NCBI GenBank assembly: GCA_028292405.1
Contig: JAQGMJ010000052.1
Location: 1 to 54,161 of the forward strand
Length of the DNA stretch: 54,161 nucleotides
Origin: Betaproteobacteria bacterium
GTDB lineage: Bacteria > Pseudomonadota > Gammaproteobacteria > Burkholderiales > JAEUOS01
Direction: 5' to 3'
In this document: positions 35,251-46,812 of the stretch, in pieces
How the letters are laid out: the number at the start of each line of letters is the position of its first letter
Position numbering within the stretch: the stretch's first letter is position 1
Notes under the pieces: model-generated
Told to the model about the DNA's origin: nothing
What the model saw: the letters and a program-made list of their open reading frames with translations, nothing else
The model's database searches: none
Translations under genes and position numbers: made by a program

Positions 35251-35412
35251 CTAGAGCACCCGGCGGCCGGAGAAAAACGCGACGATCGCCAGCACCAGGA
35301 AAACCAAGAACAGAATCTTCGCAATACCAGCAGCGCCGGCGGCGATACCGCCGAAACCCAGCACAGCCGCCACCAAGGCGATGACCAGAAACACAAGAGC
35401 GTAATGCAACAT
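35251..35412 (-). CDS. DUF1328 (YtjA) small membrane protein
   Basis: A 53-aa protein that is nearly all membrane: [22 protein letters not shown], then [29 protein letters not shown], the exact YtjA plan of two helices joined by a Gly-rich turn. A strong AAGGAGA precedes the ATG. The family is often stress-induced and of unknown function. Confidence 0.93.
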   Translation of the reverse strand: MLHYALVFLVIALVAAVLGFGGIAAGAAGIAKILFLVFLVLAIVAFFSGRRVL

Positions 35413-35622
35413 GACAGTCTCCTTTGCCGGATGAACAAGGGGCCGCGAGGACGGAGAGCGGCTCATGGTTTCAAAGCTTAGGGATGCAGCGCATGAAACA
35501 AAACACAAGTTGCGCTGATACCAGCGTCAGCGCCTTCCGACAGACGCCGGTCGCACGCGGTCAGGCCTTGCGCTAACATCGGCGCATTCCCAGACCTTGA
35601 GCGCCACCCGCCGGGCCCCCAG

Positions 35623-36486
35623 ATGAGCCAGATGCACGAAATCAAACCCGGCCAGTCGATCGAGTTGCTGAAGGAACTGCATATCCTGACGCGCGACGGC
35701 AAAATGAACCAGGACAGCCGGCGCAAGTTGAAGCAGGTGTACCACCTCTACCAGTTCATCGAGCCGCTGCTGCAGCAGCGGCTCGACGAGAGCGGCAGCG
35801 TCAAGCTGGTGGACCACGGCGCCGGCAAGTCCTATCTCGGTTTCATCCTCTACGACCTGTTTTTCAAGGCGCCGGGCCGCGGCCCCGGCGACGCCTCGCA
35901 CGTGTACGGCATCGAAACCCGCGACGACCTGGTGCAAAAATCGCGCGAGTTGGCGGCGCGCCTCGAATTCCCCGCAATGTCCTTCATCAACCTGAGCGTG
36001 GCGCAGTCGATGGCGTCGCCGCTGCTGCCGGCGACAGTCGATCTGGTCACCGCCCTGCACGCCTGCAACACCGCCACGGACGACGCCATCAGCTTCGCTC
36101 TCGCCAAGCAGGCGCGCTTTGTCGTGCTGGTGCCCTGCTGCCAGGCCGAGGTCGCGGCCGTGCTGCGCAAGAACAAAGCAAAGGCACTCTCCGCCGGCCC
36201 GCTGGCCGAGATCTGGCGCCATCCCCTGCATACCCGGGAGTTCGGCAGCCAGGTAACCAACGCCCTGCGCTGCCTGCAACTGGAAGCGCACGGCTATTCG
36301 GTCAGCGTCACCGAATTGGTGGGCTGGGAACACTCGATGAAAAACGAGCTGATCATCGCCGAATATAAAAACCTGCCACGCCGCCGTCCCGCCGAACGCC
36401 TGCATGAAGTGCTGGCCGAACTCGGCCTGGAGGAAATGGGCGAGCGCTTTTACGCCGGCGCGGCGCCGGCCATCACATCTCCCTGA
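35623..36486 (+). CDS. SAM-dependent methyltransferase (Methyltransf_32 type)
   Basis: A 287-aa protein with a methyltransferase fold. Motif I is KLVDHGAGKSYLGFILYDLFF at about 64-84, then YGIETRDDLVQ, LVTALHACNTATDDAI at about 142-157, and VVLVPCCQAEV at about 167-177. HACNTATDD and PCCQ are hallmarks of the GSTCD-like Methyltransf_32 family, whose substrate is unknown. Its 3' end overlaps the convergent gene by 14 bp. Confidence 0.85.
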   Translation: MSQMHEIKPGQSIELLKELHILTRDGKMNQDSRRKLKQVYHLYQFIEPLLQQRLDESGSVKLVDHGAGKSYLGFILYDLFFKAPGRGPGDASHVYGIETRDDLVQKSRELAARLEFPAMSFINLSVAQSMASPLLPATVDLVTALHACNTATDDAISFALAKQARFVVLVPCCQAEVAAVLRKNKAKALSAGPLAEIWRHPLHTREFGSQVTNALRCLQLEAHGYSVSVTELVGWEHSMKNELIIAEYKNLPRRRPAERLHEVLAELGLEEMGERFYAGAAPAITSP

Positions 36487-36919
36487 GCAACTCGGCACGC
36501 CGCGTAGCGCACTCCTCGGCCTTGAACACATGCTGCGCGCACATTTCGTTCAGGCGCTGTTCCCGCTGCTCCTGCGATAGCTGTCGCGGCGGCGCCTTCG
36601 GCAAGGTGGCCGGGTCCGCTTCCACGTAAGTCTCCGGCACCGGAGGAACATAGGCCGCCGGTGGATAGTCCAGCCAATCGTAAGCCCCCCAGAAAGGATC
36701 AGCAAAGGCCGGGCCGATAACCACGCCGCCGCGCCAGTGCCCACCGTGCCAATGGCCGCCGCCCGAATGGCGGCCGGACGAATGGCCGGCGCCGTGGCTA
36801 CCGTGCGCCGCCAGCGCGGCCGGCGCATGTAGGCTGCCCAAGCCCAGCACCGCCGCGGCGCAGGCGCTCAGGAACATACTGGTGAATGGTGTTTGCTTTT
36901 GGACCCGAAAATTCGACAT
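36473..36919 (-). CDS. exported His/Gly-rich hypothetical protein (148 aa)
   Basis: The start at 36919 follows AAGGAGATACAC. A signal peptide ends around ALAAHG. The mature N-terminal part is rich in His, Gly and Ser (HGSHGAGHSSGRHSGGGHWHGGHW), possibly metal-binding, followed by a Tyr/Pro-rich stretch and a charged C-terminal helix with two Cys (NEMCAQHVF, ECATRRAELL). I do not recognise the family, though similar small His-rich exported proteins are common in Burkholderiales. It is convergent with the preceding gene. Confidence 0.78.
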   Translation of the reverse strand: MSNFRVQKQTPFTSMFLSACAAAVLGLGSLHAPAALAAHGSHGAGHSSGRHSGGGHWHGGHWRGGVVIGPAFADPFWGAYDWLDYPPAAYVPPVPETYVEADPATLPKAPPRQLSQEQREQRLNEMCAQHVFKAEECATRRAELLREM

Positions 36920-37183
36920 GTGTATCTCCTTCGAACGGCAACCAGGCCGGATCACATGGATATATGGGCGGTTGCGCGCCTTGCCAGGGTGTAAAGATCG
37001 CGATGGCGGCCTTTCTTCCCCGCTGGAACCGGGGGTCGCCGGCCAGGAGGACTGACGCAATCCGCGTGCCTGTAACCGCCGCGCCACCTCCACCCCGGAC
37101 CGATGCACGCGAACGCGGACGGCTGGATGGGCAAGGTATTGCTGCTGTCGTTTCGCCTGAAGGCGGCCTTGCGGCGGCCGCCT

Positions 37184-37990
37184 TCAGCCGCTGACTTCGA
37201 GCTGGTTGCGCACCTGGGTCATGCCCGGCACGCGCCAGGCGACCAGTTCGCAGCGGTCACGGATTTCAATCGAGGGTACGGCGCCGGAAAGAGTGACTTC
37301 GCTGCCTTCGGCGGCGATGCCGATGGCGATGTTGCGGGTCGGCGGGTGCAGCTTGAGCAGGGCTTTCACATGCGACTCGGTCATCAGGCTGGTGATGCGC
37401 TTGCGCGAGAGCCCGGTCTCGGCGAAGCGGGCGTCGAGCGCCAGGGCGATGATCAGCTTGACGCAATCTTCCACCGGCGTGACGGTGGTGTCGAGCACCA
37501 GGTGGTAGAGGGCCGGGTCCCTGTAATCGACGCCGAAGTGGCGGCGCATGATGGCGGCGTGTGCTTCGTCGGAGTAGGCGATCTCCTGCTCGATTTTCGC
37601 GGTGTCGGGATTTTTCACTCGCGCCTTCAGGTTGGCGACGCGCGCCTTGTGCGGCGCGGTGACGCGCACGCGGATGACGTGGCCGACGTCGCGCAACAGC
37701 GCGGTGGCGCCCCAGCCGCGCAGCACCACCGACTCCGGCAGCGAGGCCAGTTCCAGCACCTCCAGCGGCGACAGGATGGCCGGCAAAATGTCGTCGGGCG
37801 TCAGCGCGTGGTCGAGGTCTTCGCTGTCTTCAAGCAGGCGCACCACATGGCTCTTGCGCACGCGCATGCGGTCGGCCAGGTGATCGATGATTTCGTAGAG
37901 GATCAGGGCTGCATCGAGCGCCTTCGCCACGCCGGCGGCAACGTCCTTGCCGCCGCTGCCCATTTCCCGGTCCATCGCGATGATCGCCAC
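37184..37990 (-). CDS. cytidylate kinase-like domain fused to a BON domain
   Basis: A 268-aa two-domain protein. Residues 1 to about 200 are of the cytidylate-kinase-like family: VAIIAMDREMGSGGKDVAAGVAKAL carries a degenerate P-loop, and VVLRGWGATALLRDVGHVIRVRVTAP is the second family block. Residues ~215-268 (RNIAIGIAAEGSEVTLSGAVPSIEIRDRCELVAWRVPGMTQVRNQLEV) are a BON domain, usually found in periplasmic or membrane-binding proteins. No signal peptide is present. The start chosen is GTG 37990, after TTGGGGAA; a TTG at 38002 is possible. The function is unknown. Confidence 0.82.
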   Translation of the reverse strand: MAIIAMDREMGSGGKDVAAGVAKALDAALILYEIIDHLADRMRVRKSHVVRLLEDSEDLDHALTPDDILPAILSPLEVLELASLPESVVLRGWGATALLRDVGHVIRVRVTAPHKARVANLKARVKNPDTAKIEQEIAYSDEAHAAIMRRHFGVDYRDPALYHLVLDTTVTPVEDCVKLIIALALDARFAETGLSRKRITSLMTESHVKALLKLHPPTRNIAIGIAAEGSEVTLSGAVPSIEIRDRCELVAWRVPGMTQVRNQLEVSG

Positions 37991-38110
37991 GGTATTCCCC
38001 AAGGCCTGTTTGCCAGGCCGTACTTGCGTGCTTCGCTTCTCGCTGGCCTTTGCTACGCGTTTATGTGCCTGCCTATGAGTCGCATCTTATCCACAATCGG
38101 CCAGCCGCGC

Positions 38111-38116
38111 TACAAT
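38111..38116 (+). promoter_or_regulatory. possible -10 box for the peroxiredoxin gene
   Basis: TACAAT about 117 bp before the peroxiredoxin ATG; the matching -35 (TTATCC at 18 bp) is weak. It lies in the 242-bp divergent gap. Confidence 0.35.
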
Positions 38117-38232
38117 CTGCCGCCGTGGGCGTGGTGCCATGCCCGCGCCATACCGAACAATTCCGAGAGTTCCCACCCCCGAAGGGACTGGGTGCACCAA
38201 GCTTCCCTTCCCCCATGACAGGAGCATCACGC

Positions 38233-38736
38233 ATGACCATCAAAGTTGGCGACAAGCTGCCCGCGGGCACGCTGAACGAATTCATCGAAGTGGAAGGCAA
38301 CGGCTGCAGCATCGGCCCGAACACCTTCAAGGTGGAAGACCTCGTGAAGGGCAAGAAGATCGCGATCTTCGGCCTGCCCGGCGCCTTCACCCCGACCTGC
38401 TCGGCCAAACACGTGCCCAGCTACCTGGAGAATTACGACGCGCTGAAGGCCAAGGGCGTGGATGAAATCTGGTGCATCTCGGTGAACGATGCGTTCGTCA
38501 TGGGCGCCTGGGGCCGCGAGCAGAAGACCGCCGGCAAGGTGCGCATGATGGCCGACGGCTCGGCCGCCTTCAGCACCGCGCTCGGCCTGACGCTGGACCT
38601 GACCGCGCGCGGCATGGGCGTGCGCTCGGACCGCTACTCGATGCTGGTGGAAGACGGCGTGGTCAAGCAACTCAACCGCGAAGCCCCGGGCAAGTTCGAG
38701 GTCAGCGACGGCGCCACCATGCTTAAGCAGGCGTAA
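38233..38736 (+). CDS. peroxiredoxin (Prx5 type)
   Basis: A thiol peroxidase of the PrxV/AhpE type (167 aa) that reduces H2O2 and alkyl peroxides. The peroxidatic Cys56 is in GLPGAFTPTCSAKH, the Prx5 signature, and a second Cys lies at 81 (EIWCISV). The conserved Arg is in RMMADG/RSDRYSMLVEDG. AGGAG precedes the ATG. A perfect 15-bp terminator hairpin follows. Confidence 0.95.
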   Translation: MTIKVGDKLPAGTLNEFIEVEGNGCSIGPNTFKVEDLVKGKKIAIFGLPGAFTPTCSAKHVPSYLENYDALKAKGVDEIWCISVNDAFVMGAWGREQKTAGKVRMMADGSAAFSTALGLTLDLTARGMGVRSDRYSMLVEDGVVKQLNREAPGKFEVSDGATMLKQA

Positions 38737-38785
38737 AGCCGCTGAACGCCGCGCGCGCCGTTACGGCCGCGTTTGCAGAGCTGGA

Positions 38786-38819
38786 AAACACGAACGCCCC
38801 GAAAGGGGCGTTCGTGTTT
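38786..38819 (+). terminator. strong terminator hairpin after the peroxiredoxin gene
   Basis: AAACACGAACGCCCC / GGGGCGTTCGTGTTT, a perfect 15-bp stem closed by a GAAA tetraloop, 50 nt past the stop. It is the first of a series of 27-bp units (38790-38897). Confidence 0.85.
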
Positions 38820-38897
38820 CGTGCCCCGATAGAGACGCTCGTGCTTGCTATCCCGGGAGGGGCGTTCGTGCGTGCCGCCCGGAAAGGGGCGCCCACC
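38790..38897. repeat. four degenerate 27-bp tandem units
   Basis: Units at 38790-38816, 38817-38843, 38844-38870 and 38871-38897. The first three end in CGTTCGTG or CGCTCGTG; GGGGCGTTCGTG is exact in units 1 and 3. The first unit is the terminator hairpin, so the terminator seems to have been tandemly copied. Confidence 0.75.
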
Positions 38898-38907
38898 CGC
38901 TGCGGCC

Positions 38908-39267
38908 TCAAGCCTGCGTCTTGGGCTTTTTCTTGTCGTCGAGACGGAAGGAAAGCGGCTGCAGGGTCGGATCATGCGGTTTGCGCATGCGCTCGCCGGC
39001 ACGCGCCCCATTCTGGTAGGGAATGCTTTTTTGCAGCGGCGCGTGGATGTCGGCGGTAAGGGTGGCAAGCGTCAGCAACTCGGACATCACTTCGGTGGAA
39101 AAGCCGGCGCGCCCGCCGCGGGCGTCGACGATCAGCTTGGACAGGTAGCGCCCGCCTTCGGGAAAGCCCCAGAGCACGCGAAGACGCTCGGCGATGTGCG
39201 GGTGCTTGCGCTCGATGTGGCTTTCGCCGGTGGTGAAGGGAAAGGGCTGGGTTACGGTGTCGGTCAT
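38908..39267 (-). CDS. hypothetical protein (119 aa)
   Basis: A soluble 119-aa protein. AGAGGAG lies upstream of its ATG. The segment SHIERKHPHIAERLRVLWGFPEGGRYLSKLIVD (about 16-48) contains several His and Arg, and the C-terminus is Lys-rich (DDKKKPKTQA). No signal peptide or membrane helix is present. I do not recognise the family. It is divergent from lpxC across a 395-bp gap. Confidence 0.75.
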   Translation of the reverse strand: MTDTVTQPFPFTTGESHIERKHPHIAERLRVLWGFPEGGRYLSKLIVDARGGRAGFSTEVMSELLTLATLTADIHAPLQKSIPYQNGARAGERMRKPHDPTLQPLSFRLDDKKKPKTQA

Positions 39268-39358
39268 GGTGGCGGCTCCTCTGGCTGGGCTGGGTGTCCG
39301 GTCCGGGTTGGCGCTTGCAACCCGGCAATCATACCGCGCGGCCGTCTTCCCGCAAGGA

Positions 39359-39404
39359 AATAAGTCACCTGGGCGCGGCCGGCTGCGGGTTTCGGTGACT
39401 TATT
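39359..39404. repeat. perfect 11-bp inverted repeat
   Basis: AATAAGTCACC (39359-39369) and GGTGACTTATT (39394-39404) around a 24-bp centre. It could be an operator pair or an RNA hairpin. Confidence 0.8.
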
Positions 39405-39531
39405 CGAGATCGCGGCGCGAATCATCCGTGCGCTTTGTCACGTTCTCCACCACGGTGGCACGGCGCGCCGATATATATTTCCTTACACAGTCATAGGGGA
39501 GTTCAATGGCCGGGGTCCGTCTTGGGGAGTA

Positions 39532-39547
39532 AAATGACGTGTCATTT
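39532..39547. promoter_or_regulatory. 16-bp palindrome upstream of lpxC
   Basis: AAATGAC-GT-GTCATTT, with 7-bp perfect arms, about 115 bp before the lpxC start. It is operator-like. Confidence 0.6.
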
Positions 39548-39662
39548 GCAAATTCCGGCATGCCATGGAAACATCGCATGACCCCGCCGGTCACTCAATA
39601 AGACATATATATATATGGAGCGTCGGCTGGCCCGCTTCGCAGACCAGCCAGTTCCGAATCCG

Positions 39663-40631
39663 ATGCTCAAGCAACGCACCCTGAAGCACCCCGTCAGCGC
39701 GACCGGCGTCGGCCTGCATACCGGCGCCAAGGTCAAGCTGACCCTGCGGCCAGCGGCGCCGAACACCGGCATCGTATTCTGCCGCACCGATCTGGCAGAG
39801 CCGGTGGCTATCCCCGCGACGCCGGAGGCGGTGCGCGACACCCGCATGTCTTCCTGCCTGATCGTCGACAGCCCGCGCCTGGGCGAGGTGCGCATCTCGA
39901 CGGTGGAGCACCTGATGTCGGCGCTTTCGGGTCTCGGCGTGGACAACGCCTATGTGGACGTGTCGGCGGCGGAGATTCCGATTCTCGACGGCAGCGCCGC
40001 GCCCTTCGTGTTCCTGATCCAGTCGGTCGGGCTGGAGGAGCAGGAAGCGGCCAAGCGCTTCGTGCGCATCAAGGCGCCGGTGGAAGTGCGCGAAGGTAGT
40101 GAGGAAAACGCGGGCGCCAACCTGAAATGGGCACGCCTGGAGCCCTTCGATGGCTTCAAGCTGTCCTTCGCCATCGATTTCAACCACCCGGCGGTGGACA
40201 AGACCGGCCAGTTCGCCAGCGTCGATTTCGCCGAGACCCCGTATACGCGCGAAGTGGCGCGCGCCCGCACCTTCGGCTTCATGCAGGATGTCGAGACCTT
40301 GCGCTCGCGCGGCCTGGCCCTGGGCGGCAGCATGGACAACGCCATCGTGATGGACGAGTACCGGGTGCTGAACAATGACGGGCTGCGCTACGACGACGAG
40401 TTCGTCAAACACAAGATCCTCGATGCAGTCGGCGACCTCTATATATTGGGCCAGCCGATCATCGGCGCCTACAGCGCGCAAAAGTCCGGCCATGCGCTGA
40501 ACAACAAGCTGCTGCGCGCCCTGCTGGCAAACCAGGAAGCCTGGGAGTATGTCAGCTTCGACAGTGCCGAGGCCGCTCCGGCCTTCGCCCGCCCTGCGGT
40601 TACGGTCGGCGGCGTGGCGGCGGCCTGGTAG
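39663..40631 (+). CDS. lpxC: UDP-3-O-acyl-N-acetylglucosamine deacetylase
   Basis: The committed zinc deacetylase of lipid A synthesis (322 aa). The start at 39663 gives [21 protein letters not shown], the family N-terminus. Zinc ligands and catalytic residues are seen in [10 protein letters not shown] (His), [14 protein letters not shown] (His, Asp) and the catalytic His of [12 protein letters not shown]. No clear Shine-Dalgarno lies before this ATG; an in-frame ATG at 39615 would add 16 residues. ftsZ, its frequent upstream neighbour, is not here. Confidence 0.97.
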   Translation: MLKQRTLKHPVSATGVGLHTGAKVKLTLRPAAPNTGIVFCRTDLAEPVAIPATPEAVRDTRMSSCLIVDSPRLGEVRISTVEHLMSALSGLGVDNAYVDVSAAEIPILDGSAAPFVFLIQSVGLEEQEAAKRFVRIKAPVEVREGSEENAGANLKWARLEPFDGFKLSFAIDFNHPAVDKTGQFASVDFAETPYTREVARARTFGFMQDVETLRSRGLALGGSMDNAIVMDEYRVLNNDGLRYDDEFVKHKILDAVGDLYILGQPIIGAYSAQKSGHALNNKLLRALLANQEAWEYVSFDSAEAAPAFARPAVTVGGVAAAW

Positions 40632-40665
40632 GCGCCCTGGAAATAAGCAGCCTGGAGGCCGGGCC

Positions 40666-40848
40666 ATGCTGATCGGGCGTTGGCTGATCCTGCTGGCGGG
40701 ACTGGCAACCTGCGTCTCAATTGCACTATATTTGGTCACCCGCAACCGCATGTACTGGGTGCTGGCCAAGCGCATTTTCACCGCCACGGCCGCTGCGGCA
40801 CTGGTATTTTTCGGCGTGCTGATTCTCGAACGTCTGGCGATGCTCTAG
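40666..40848 (+). CDS. small two-helix membrane protein (60 aa)
   Basis: A 60-aa protein starting 34 bp after lpxC with a good GGAGG site. Two hydrophobic segments, LILLAGLATCVSIALYLVT and ATAAAALVFFGVLILERLAML, are separated by a basic turn (RNRMYWVLAKR). Similar tiny membrane proteins follow lpxC in related genomes. The function is unknown. Confidence 0.8.
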   Translation: MLIGRWLILLAGLATCVSIALYLVTRNRMYWVLAKRIFTATAAAALVFFGVLILERLAML

Positions 40849-40946
40849 AGCTGACAATCAGCTTGTCGATAGTAAGCATACACTATCAAGCGCCTTCCGT
40901 CAGCCTGCGCACTCCTCTGTGGCACGGCCGTTGCGTGGCAAGCCCG

Positions 40947-40970
40947 GGGTTTTAAAGAAGGTTAAAACCC
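40947..40970. terminator. hairpin between convergent genes
   Basis: GGGTTTTAA / TTAAAACCC, a 9-bp stem with a 6-nt loop ending at the DciA-like stop. Its T's are partly in the stem. It likely serves both directions. Confidence 0.6.
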
Positions 40971-41276
40971 TCAAGCGCGTGCTTGTACTTGCACTTTGAT
41001 TGCGTTAATCTGCCAGCCCTTTTCCTGGAAAGCGGCTGTCAGGCGCGAAGTCAACTGCTTTAGTTTGGCGGCGGCGGCGCTGTTGTCGGCCATGACGATC
41101 ACCACCCCGTCGCGGAAATTAGCCACTTGGCTGGCTTCCGCAAGACCCGATGGCAGGTTGTCCCGGTAAAGGCGCCGCAGTTCGATCAGCTCCGCGGCAC
41201 GCTCGGCCAAAGGCCGCAGCGAGCTATGGCGGGGCACAAAGGCGCCGGCAAGATTGGCGTTCGGATCGTGTTTCAT
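40971..41276 (-). CDS. DciA-like DUF721 family protein
   Basis: A 101-aa DUF721 protein. The core LLPSGLAEASQVANFRDGVVIVMADNSAAAAKLKQLTSRLTAAFQEKGWQINAIKVQVQ (approximate; it begins DNLPSGLAEAS) shows the KH-like DciA fold pattern. DciA helps load the replicative helicase in bacteria without DnaC. It is divergent from the M23 peptidase gene by 50 bp, a conserved arrangement in this group. Confidence 0.88.
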   Translation of the reverse strand: MKHDPNANLAGAFVPRHSSLRPLAERAAELIELRRLYRDNLPSGLAEASQVANFRDGVVIVMADNSAAAAKLKQLTSRLTAAFQEKGWQINAIKVQVQARA

Positions 41277-41326
41277 GCGGTCGGTTGGGAACGGCCCTGA
41301 GGGGGGCCGGGTTCGGAGGGGGTTTC

Positions 41327-42382
41327 ATGCATGTTATTGTGTTTGCGCACCGGCTGGCAACTCCGCGATCGGTGACGATTACGGCACGCCACCTGGCGAT
41401 TTTCACCACGCTGGCCATGGCTGCCATGGTTGCGGGCGCCGCCCTGCTCTATTACGTCAGCTTTCGCTACGCCGCCGACCTGAAGCTGCCGGTGCTGCAG
41501 CAGCTAGTCGCCGCCGCACGCGCCGACGACACCAAGAAGAGCGACGAGTACCTGCGCCAGAACCTGAACGCGATGGCGGTCAAGCTGGGCGAGATGCAGG
41601 CACAGTTGATGCGCCTGGACGCCCTGGGCGACCGGGTCTCCGGCATGGCCGGGATCAAGCCCACCGAATTCAACATGGACAAGAAGCCGGGCCGCGGCGG
41701 CGCCGAGCCGACCCAGGGCACCAACCTGTCGATGACCGACTTTTCGCGCGAACTGGACCAGGTGGCCCATGGCGTGGACAGCCGCAACGATTTCTTCAGC
41801 ATCATGGAGTCCGAGCTGTTCAACGCCAAGCTGGCCTCCAAGCGCCTGCCGACGGTGCTGCCGGTGAACGCGACCTACAACTCCTCCGGCTTCGGCCGCC
41901 GCCTCGACCCCTTCACCGGGCAGTCGGCAATGCATGAAGGCATCGACTTCATCGCCCAGGCCGGCACGCCGATCGTCGCCGCTGCTTATGGGGTCGTCAT
42001 TGCCGCCGAGTGGCACCACGATTTCGGCAACATGATCGAGATCGACCACGGCAACGACATCGTCACCCGCTACGCCCACTCTTCGGCGATATTCGTCAAG
42101 GCCGGCGACATCGTCAAGCGCGGCCAGAAGATCGCCGAAGTCGGCTCAACCGGCCGCGCCACCGGCGCCCATCTGCATTTCGAGGTGCGCTTCCAGGGTG
42201 TGGCGCAAAACCCGGTGCGCTTCCTGCAATCGGCCGAAGACCTGCCGGCGCCGCCCGGCATGCTGGCGCAAAACGTCGGCCCGGGCGCAGCCGCGGCCAG
42301 GGCAGCCATCACCGCCCTGCCGGAGAAGGCGCCCGGTATGGCCAGTGCGTCCCTGAAGACGGACGCGCGCGTCATTCCTTAA
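41327..42382 (+). CDS. M23 family metallopeptidase, membrane-anchored
   Basis: A 351-aa LytM-type protein. One N-terminal transmembrane helix (HLAIFTTLAMAAMVAGAALLYY, about 23-44) and a coiled-coil-like stretch (VKLGEMQAQLMRLDALGDRV) precede the peptidase domain. That domain has GFGRRLDPFTGQSAMHEGIDF, HGNDIVTRYAHSS and GRATGAHLHFEVR, giving the HxxxD and HxH zinc sites, so it is probably active on peptidoglycan cross-links. GGAGGGGG precedes the ATG at 41327. It is often found directly upstream of secA. Confidence 0.93.
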   Translation: MHVIVFAHRLATPRSVTITARHLAIFTTLAMAAMVAGAALLYYVSFRYAADLKLPVLQQLVAAARADDTKKSDEYLRQNLNAMAVKLGEMQAQLMRLDALGDRVSGMAGIKPTEFNMDKKPGRGGAEPTQGTNLSMTDFSRELDQVAHGVDSRNDFFSIMESELFNAKLASKRLPTVLPVNATYNSSGFGRRLDPFTGQSAMHEGIDFIAQAGTPIVAAAYGVVIAAEWHHDFGNMIEIDHGNDIVTRYAHSSAIFVKAGDIVKRGQKIAEVGSTGRATGAHLHFEVRFQGVAQNPVRFLQSAEDLPAPPGMLAQNVGPGAAAARAAITALPEKAPGMASASLKTDARVIP

Positions 42383-42720
42383 GCAGGCGCTAATCCGGCC
42401 TAGCGGCCGCCGGCCCGCCATGGCGCGGCCTGCCCTGCAGCCGACCGTCCGGTCCCGGCGCCCTGCCGTCCGGCGCACCGTCATAGTCGCCACCATGTCG
42501 CGTGCTAAAATCCGCCCTCTTTACGGACTGCCGACGCGCCGCATGTTTGAGGATCACCCGGCCGCTGACGATGAACCTGCGGCCAAGCTCGCGTAGCGGT
42601 TTTTCGCGTGATCTTTATCGCCAAAACGCCACTTTTTCCGAAGTTTCAGGTCTATGGGGTTTGATTCGCCTCCCATAACCTCCACCTACTGAGCTCTTCA
42701 GACTTTCCAGAGCCCCATCC
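42383..42720. other. 338-bp gap upstream of secA
   Basis: It contains an extended -10-like TGCTAAAAT (42503-42511) about 210 bp before secA, with no convincing -35. A 33-codon frame at 42495-42596 has no ribosome site and is not called. No terminator with a T-tract was found after the peptidase gene. Confidence 0.5.
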
Positions 42721-45477
<2,757 letters not shown>

Positions 45478-45505
45478 TTAACATGCAGGGCCGGCAGTAG
45501 CAAAC

Positions 45506-45538
45506 GACGTGGCGCCGCAGGCGCCACGTCTGCTTTTT
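45506..45538 (+). terminator. intrinsic terminator of secA
   Basis: GACGTGGCGCC / GGCGCCACGTC, an 11-bp perfect stem with loop GCA, followed by TGCTTTTT, 29 nt past the secA stop. Confidence 0.88.
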
Positions 45539-45581
45539 CCGCTCCGCATTTGCAGGCACTCTCAACCTCACGTCCACTCCC

Positions 45582-46811
45582 ATGCCCGTCAACCTCAAGC
45601 TTCCCGTCGCTGCCGAACTGTCTGCCGTGGCCGGCCTGGAACTCGGCATTGCCGAAGCCGGCATCCGCAAGGCCAACCGCAAAGACTTGCTGGTGATGCG
45701 CGTGGCCGCCGGCAGCACGGTGTCGGGCGTGTTCACGCAAAACCGCTTTTGCGCCGCTCCTGTCACTGTCTGTCGCGAGAATCTGCTGGCCAAGACCGAG
45801 ATTCGCGCCCTGGTGATCAACACCGGCAACGCCAACGCCGGCACCGGCGAGACCGGCATGGCCAACGCGCGCGCCACCTGCGCCGCGCTGGCGCAGCAAC
45901 TCGGCATAGCGCCGGACCAGGTGCTACCTTTTTCCACCGGCGTGATCATGGAGCAGTTGCCGATCGAGCGCCTGCTCGCCGGTCTGCCCAAGGCGGTAGC
46001 AGCGCTGAGAGGCGATGCCTGGCTCGACGCGGCGCAAGCCATCATGACCACCGACACCCAGCCCAAGGCAGTGTCGCGCCAGGTGCAGATCGGCGGGCAG
46101 GCGGTGACGATTTCCGGCATCTGCAAGGGCGCCGGCATGATCCGCCCCAACATGGCGACCATGCTGGGCTTCATCGCCACCGACGCCCGAGTTTCGCAGC
46201 ACGTGCTGGACGCGCTGACCAAGCGTGCCGCCGACGCTTCCTTCAATTCCATCACGGTCGACGGCGACACCTCGACCAACGACTCCTTCATCATCATGGC
46301 CACGGGCCAATCGAAGGCGCCGGCCGTCACCGGCCTGCTCACGCCGGAAGGCAAGGCCTTCGCAGCCGCCTTGAACGAAGTGGCGATCGAGCTGGCGCAG
46401 GCGATCGTGCGCGACGGCGAAGGCGCGACCAAGTTCATTACCGTCAAGGTTGAAGGCGGGCGCGATGCCGAGGAATGCCGCAAGGTTGGTTACGCCATCG
46501 GCCACTCGCCGCTGGTGAAGACCGCCTTTTTCGCTTCCGACCCGAATCTCGGGCGCATCCTCGCCGCCGTCGGCTACGCCGGTATCGCCGATCTCGACCA
46601 GACAAAGATCGACCTCTACCTCGACGACGTGCTGGTGGCCAAAGACGGCGGCCGCGATCCGGCCTACAAGGAAGAGGACGGCCAGCGCGTGATGAAGCAA
46701 AGCGAGATCACCGTACGCGTGGTGCTCAACCGCGGCGATGCGGCGCGCACCTTGTGGACCTGCGACTTCTCGCACGAATATGTTTCGATCAACGCCGACT
46801 ACCGGAGTTGA
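45582..46811 (+). CDS. argJ: bifunctional glutamate N-acetyltransferase/amino-acid acetyltransferase
   Basis: The arginine-pathway enzyme that moves acetyl from N-acetylornithine to glutamate (409 aa). It is an autoprocessing Ntn-type enzyme; the self-cleavage Thr193 is in [16 protein letters not shown]. The N-terminal [15 protein letters not shown] oxyanion region and C-terminal [28 protein letters not shown], and the tail [16 protein letters not shown] are all typical. A two-hairpin repeat begins 1 nt after its stop. Confidence 0.97.
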   Translation: MPVNLKLPVAAELSAVAGLELGIAEAGIRKANRKDLLVMRVAAGSTVSGVFTQNRFCAAPVTVCRENLLAKTEIRALVINTGNANAGTGETGMANARATCAALAQQLGIAPDQVLPFSTGVIMEQLPIERLLAGLPKAVAALRGDAWLDAAQAIMTTDTQPKAVSRQVQIGGQAVTISGICKGAGMIRPNMATMLGFIATDARVSQHVLDALTKRAADASFNSITVDGDTSTNDSFIIMATGQSKAPAVTGLLTPEGKAFAAALNEVAIELAQAIVRDGEGATKFITVKVEGGRDAEECRKVGYAIGHSPLVKTAFFASDPNLGRILAAVGYAGIADLDQTKIDLYLDDVLVAKDGGRDPAYKEEDGQRVMKQSEITVRVVLNRGDAARTLWTCDFSHEYVSINADYRS

Positions 46812-46812
46812 T

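Larger units (their letters stand above)
39268..39662. promoter_or_regulatory. 395-bp divergent regulatory region before lpxC
   Basis: No gene is supported. It holds a perfect 11-bp inverted repeat (39359-39404), a 16-bp palindrome (39532-39547) and two AT-rich runs of alternating T and A (39468-39480 and 39604-39615), unusual in this GC-rich DNA. It must carry the promoters of lpxC and of the 119-aa gene. Confidence 0.6.

Noticed and set aside
42495..42596. A 33-codon frame upstream of secA (SecM-like leader?)
   Set aside because: There is no ribosome site, no signal peptide and no arrest-like sequence; it is probably chance.
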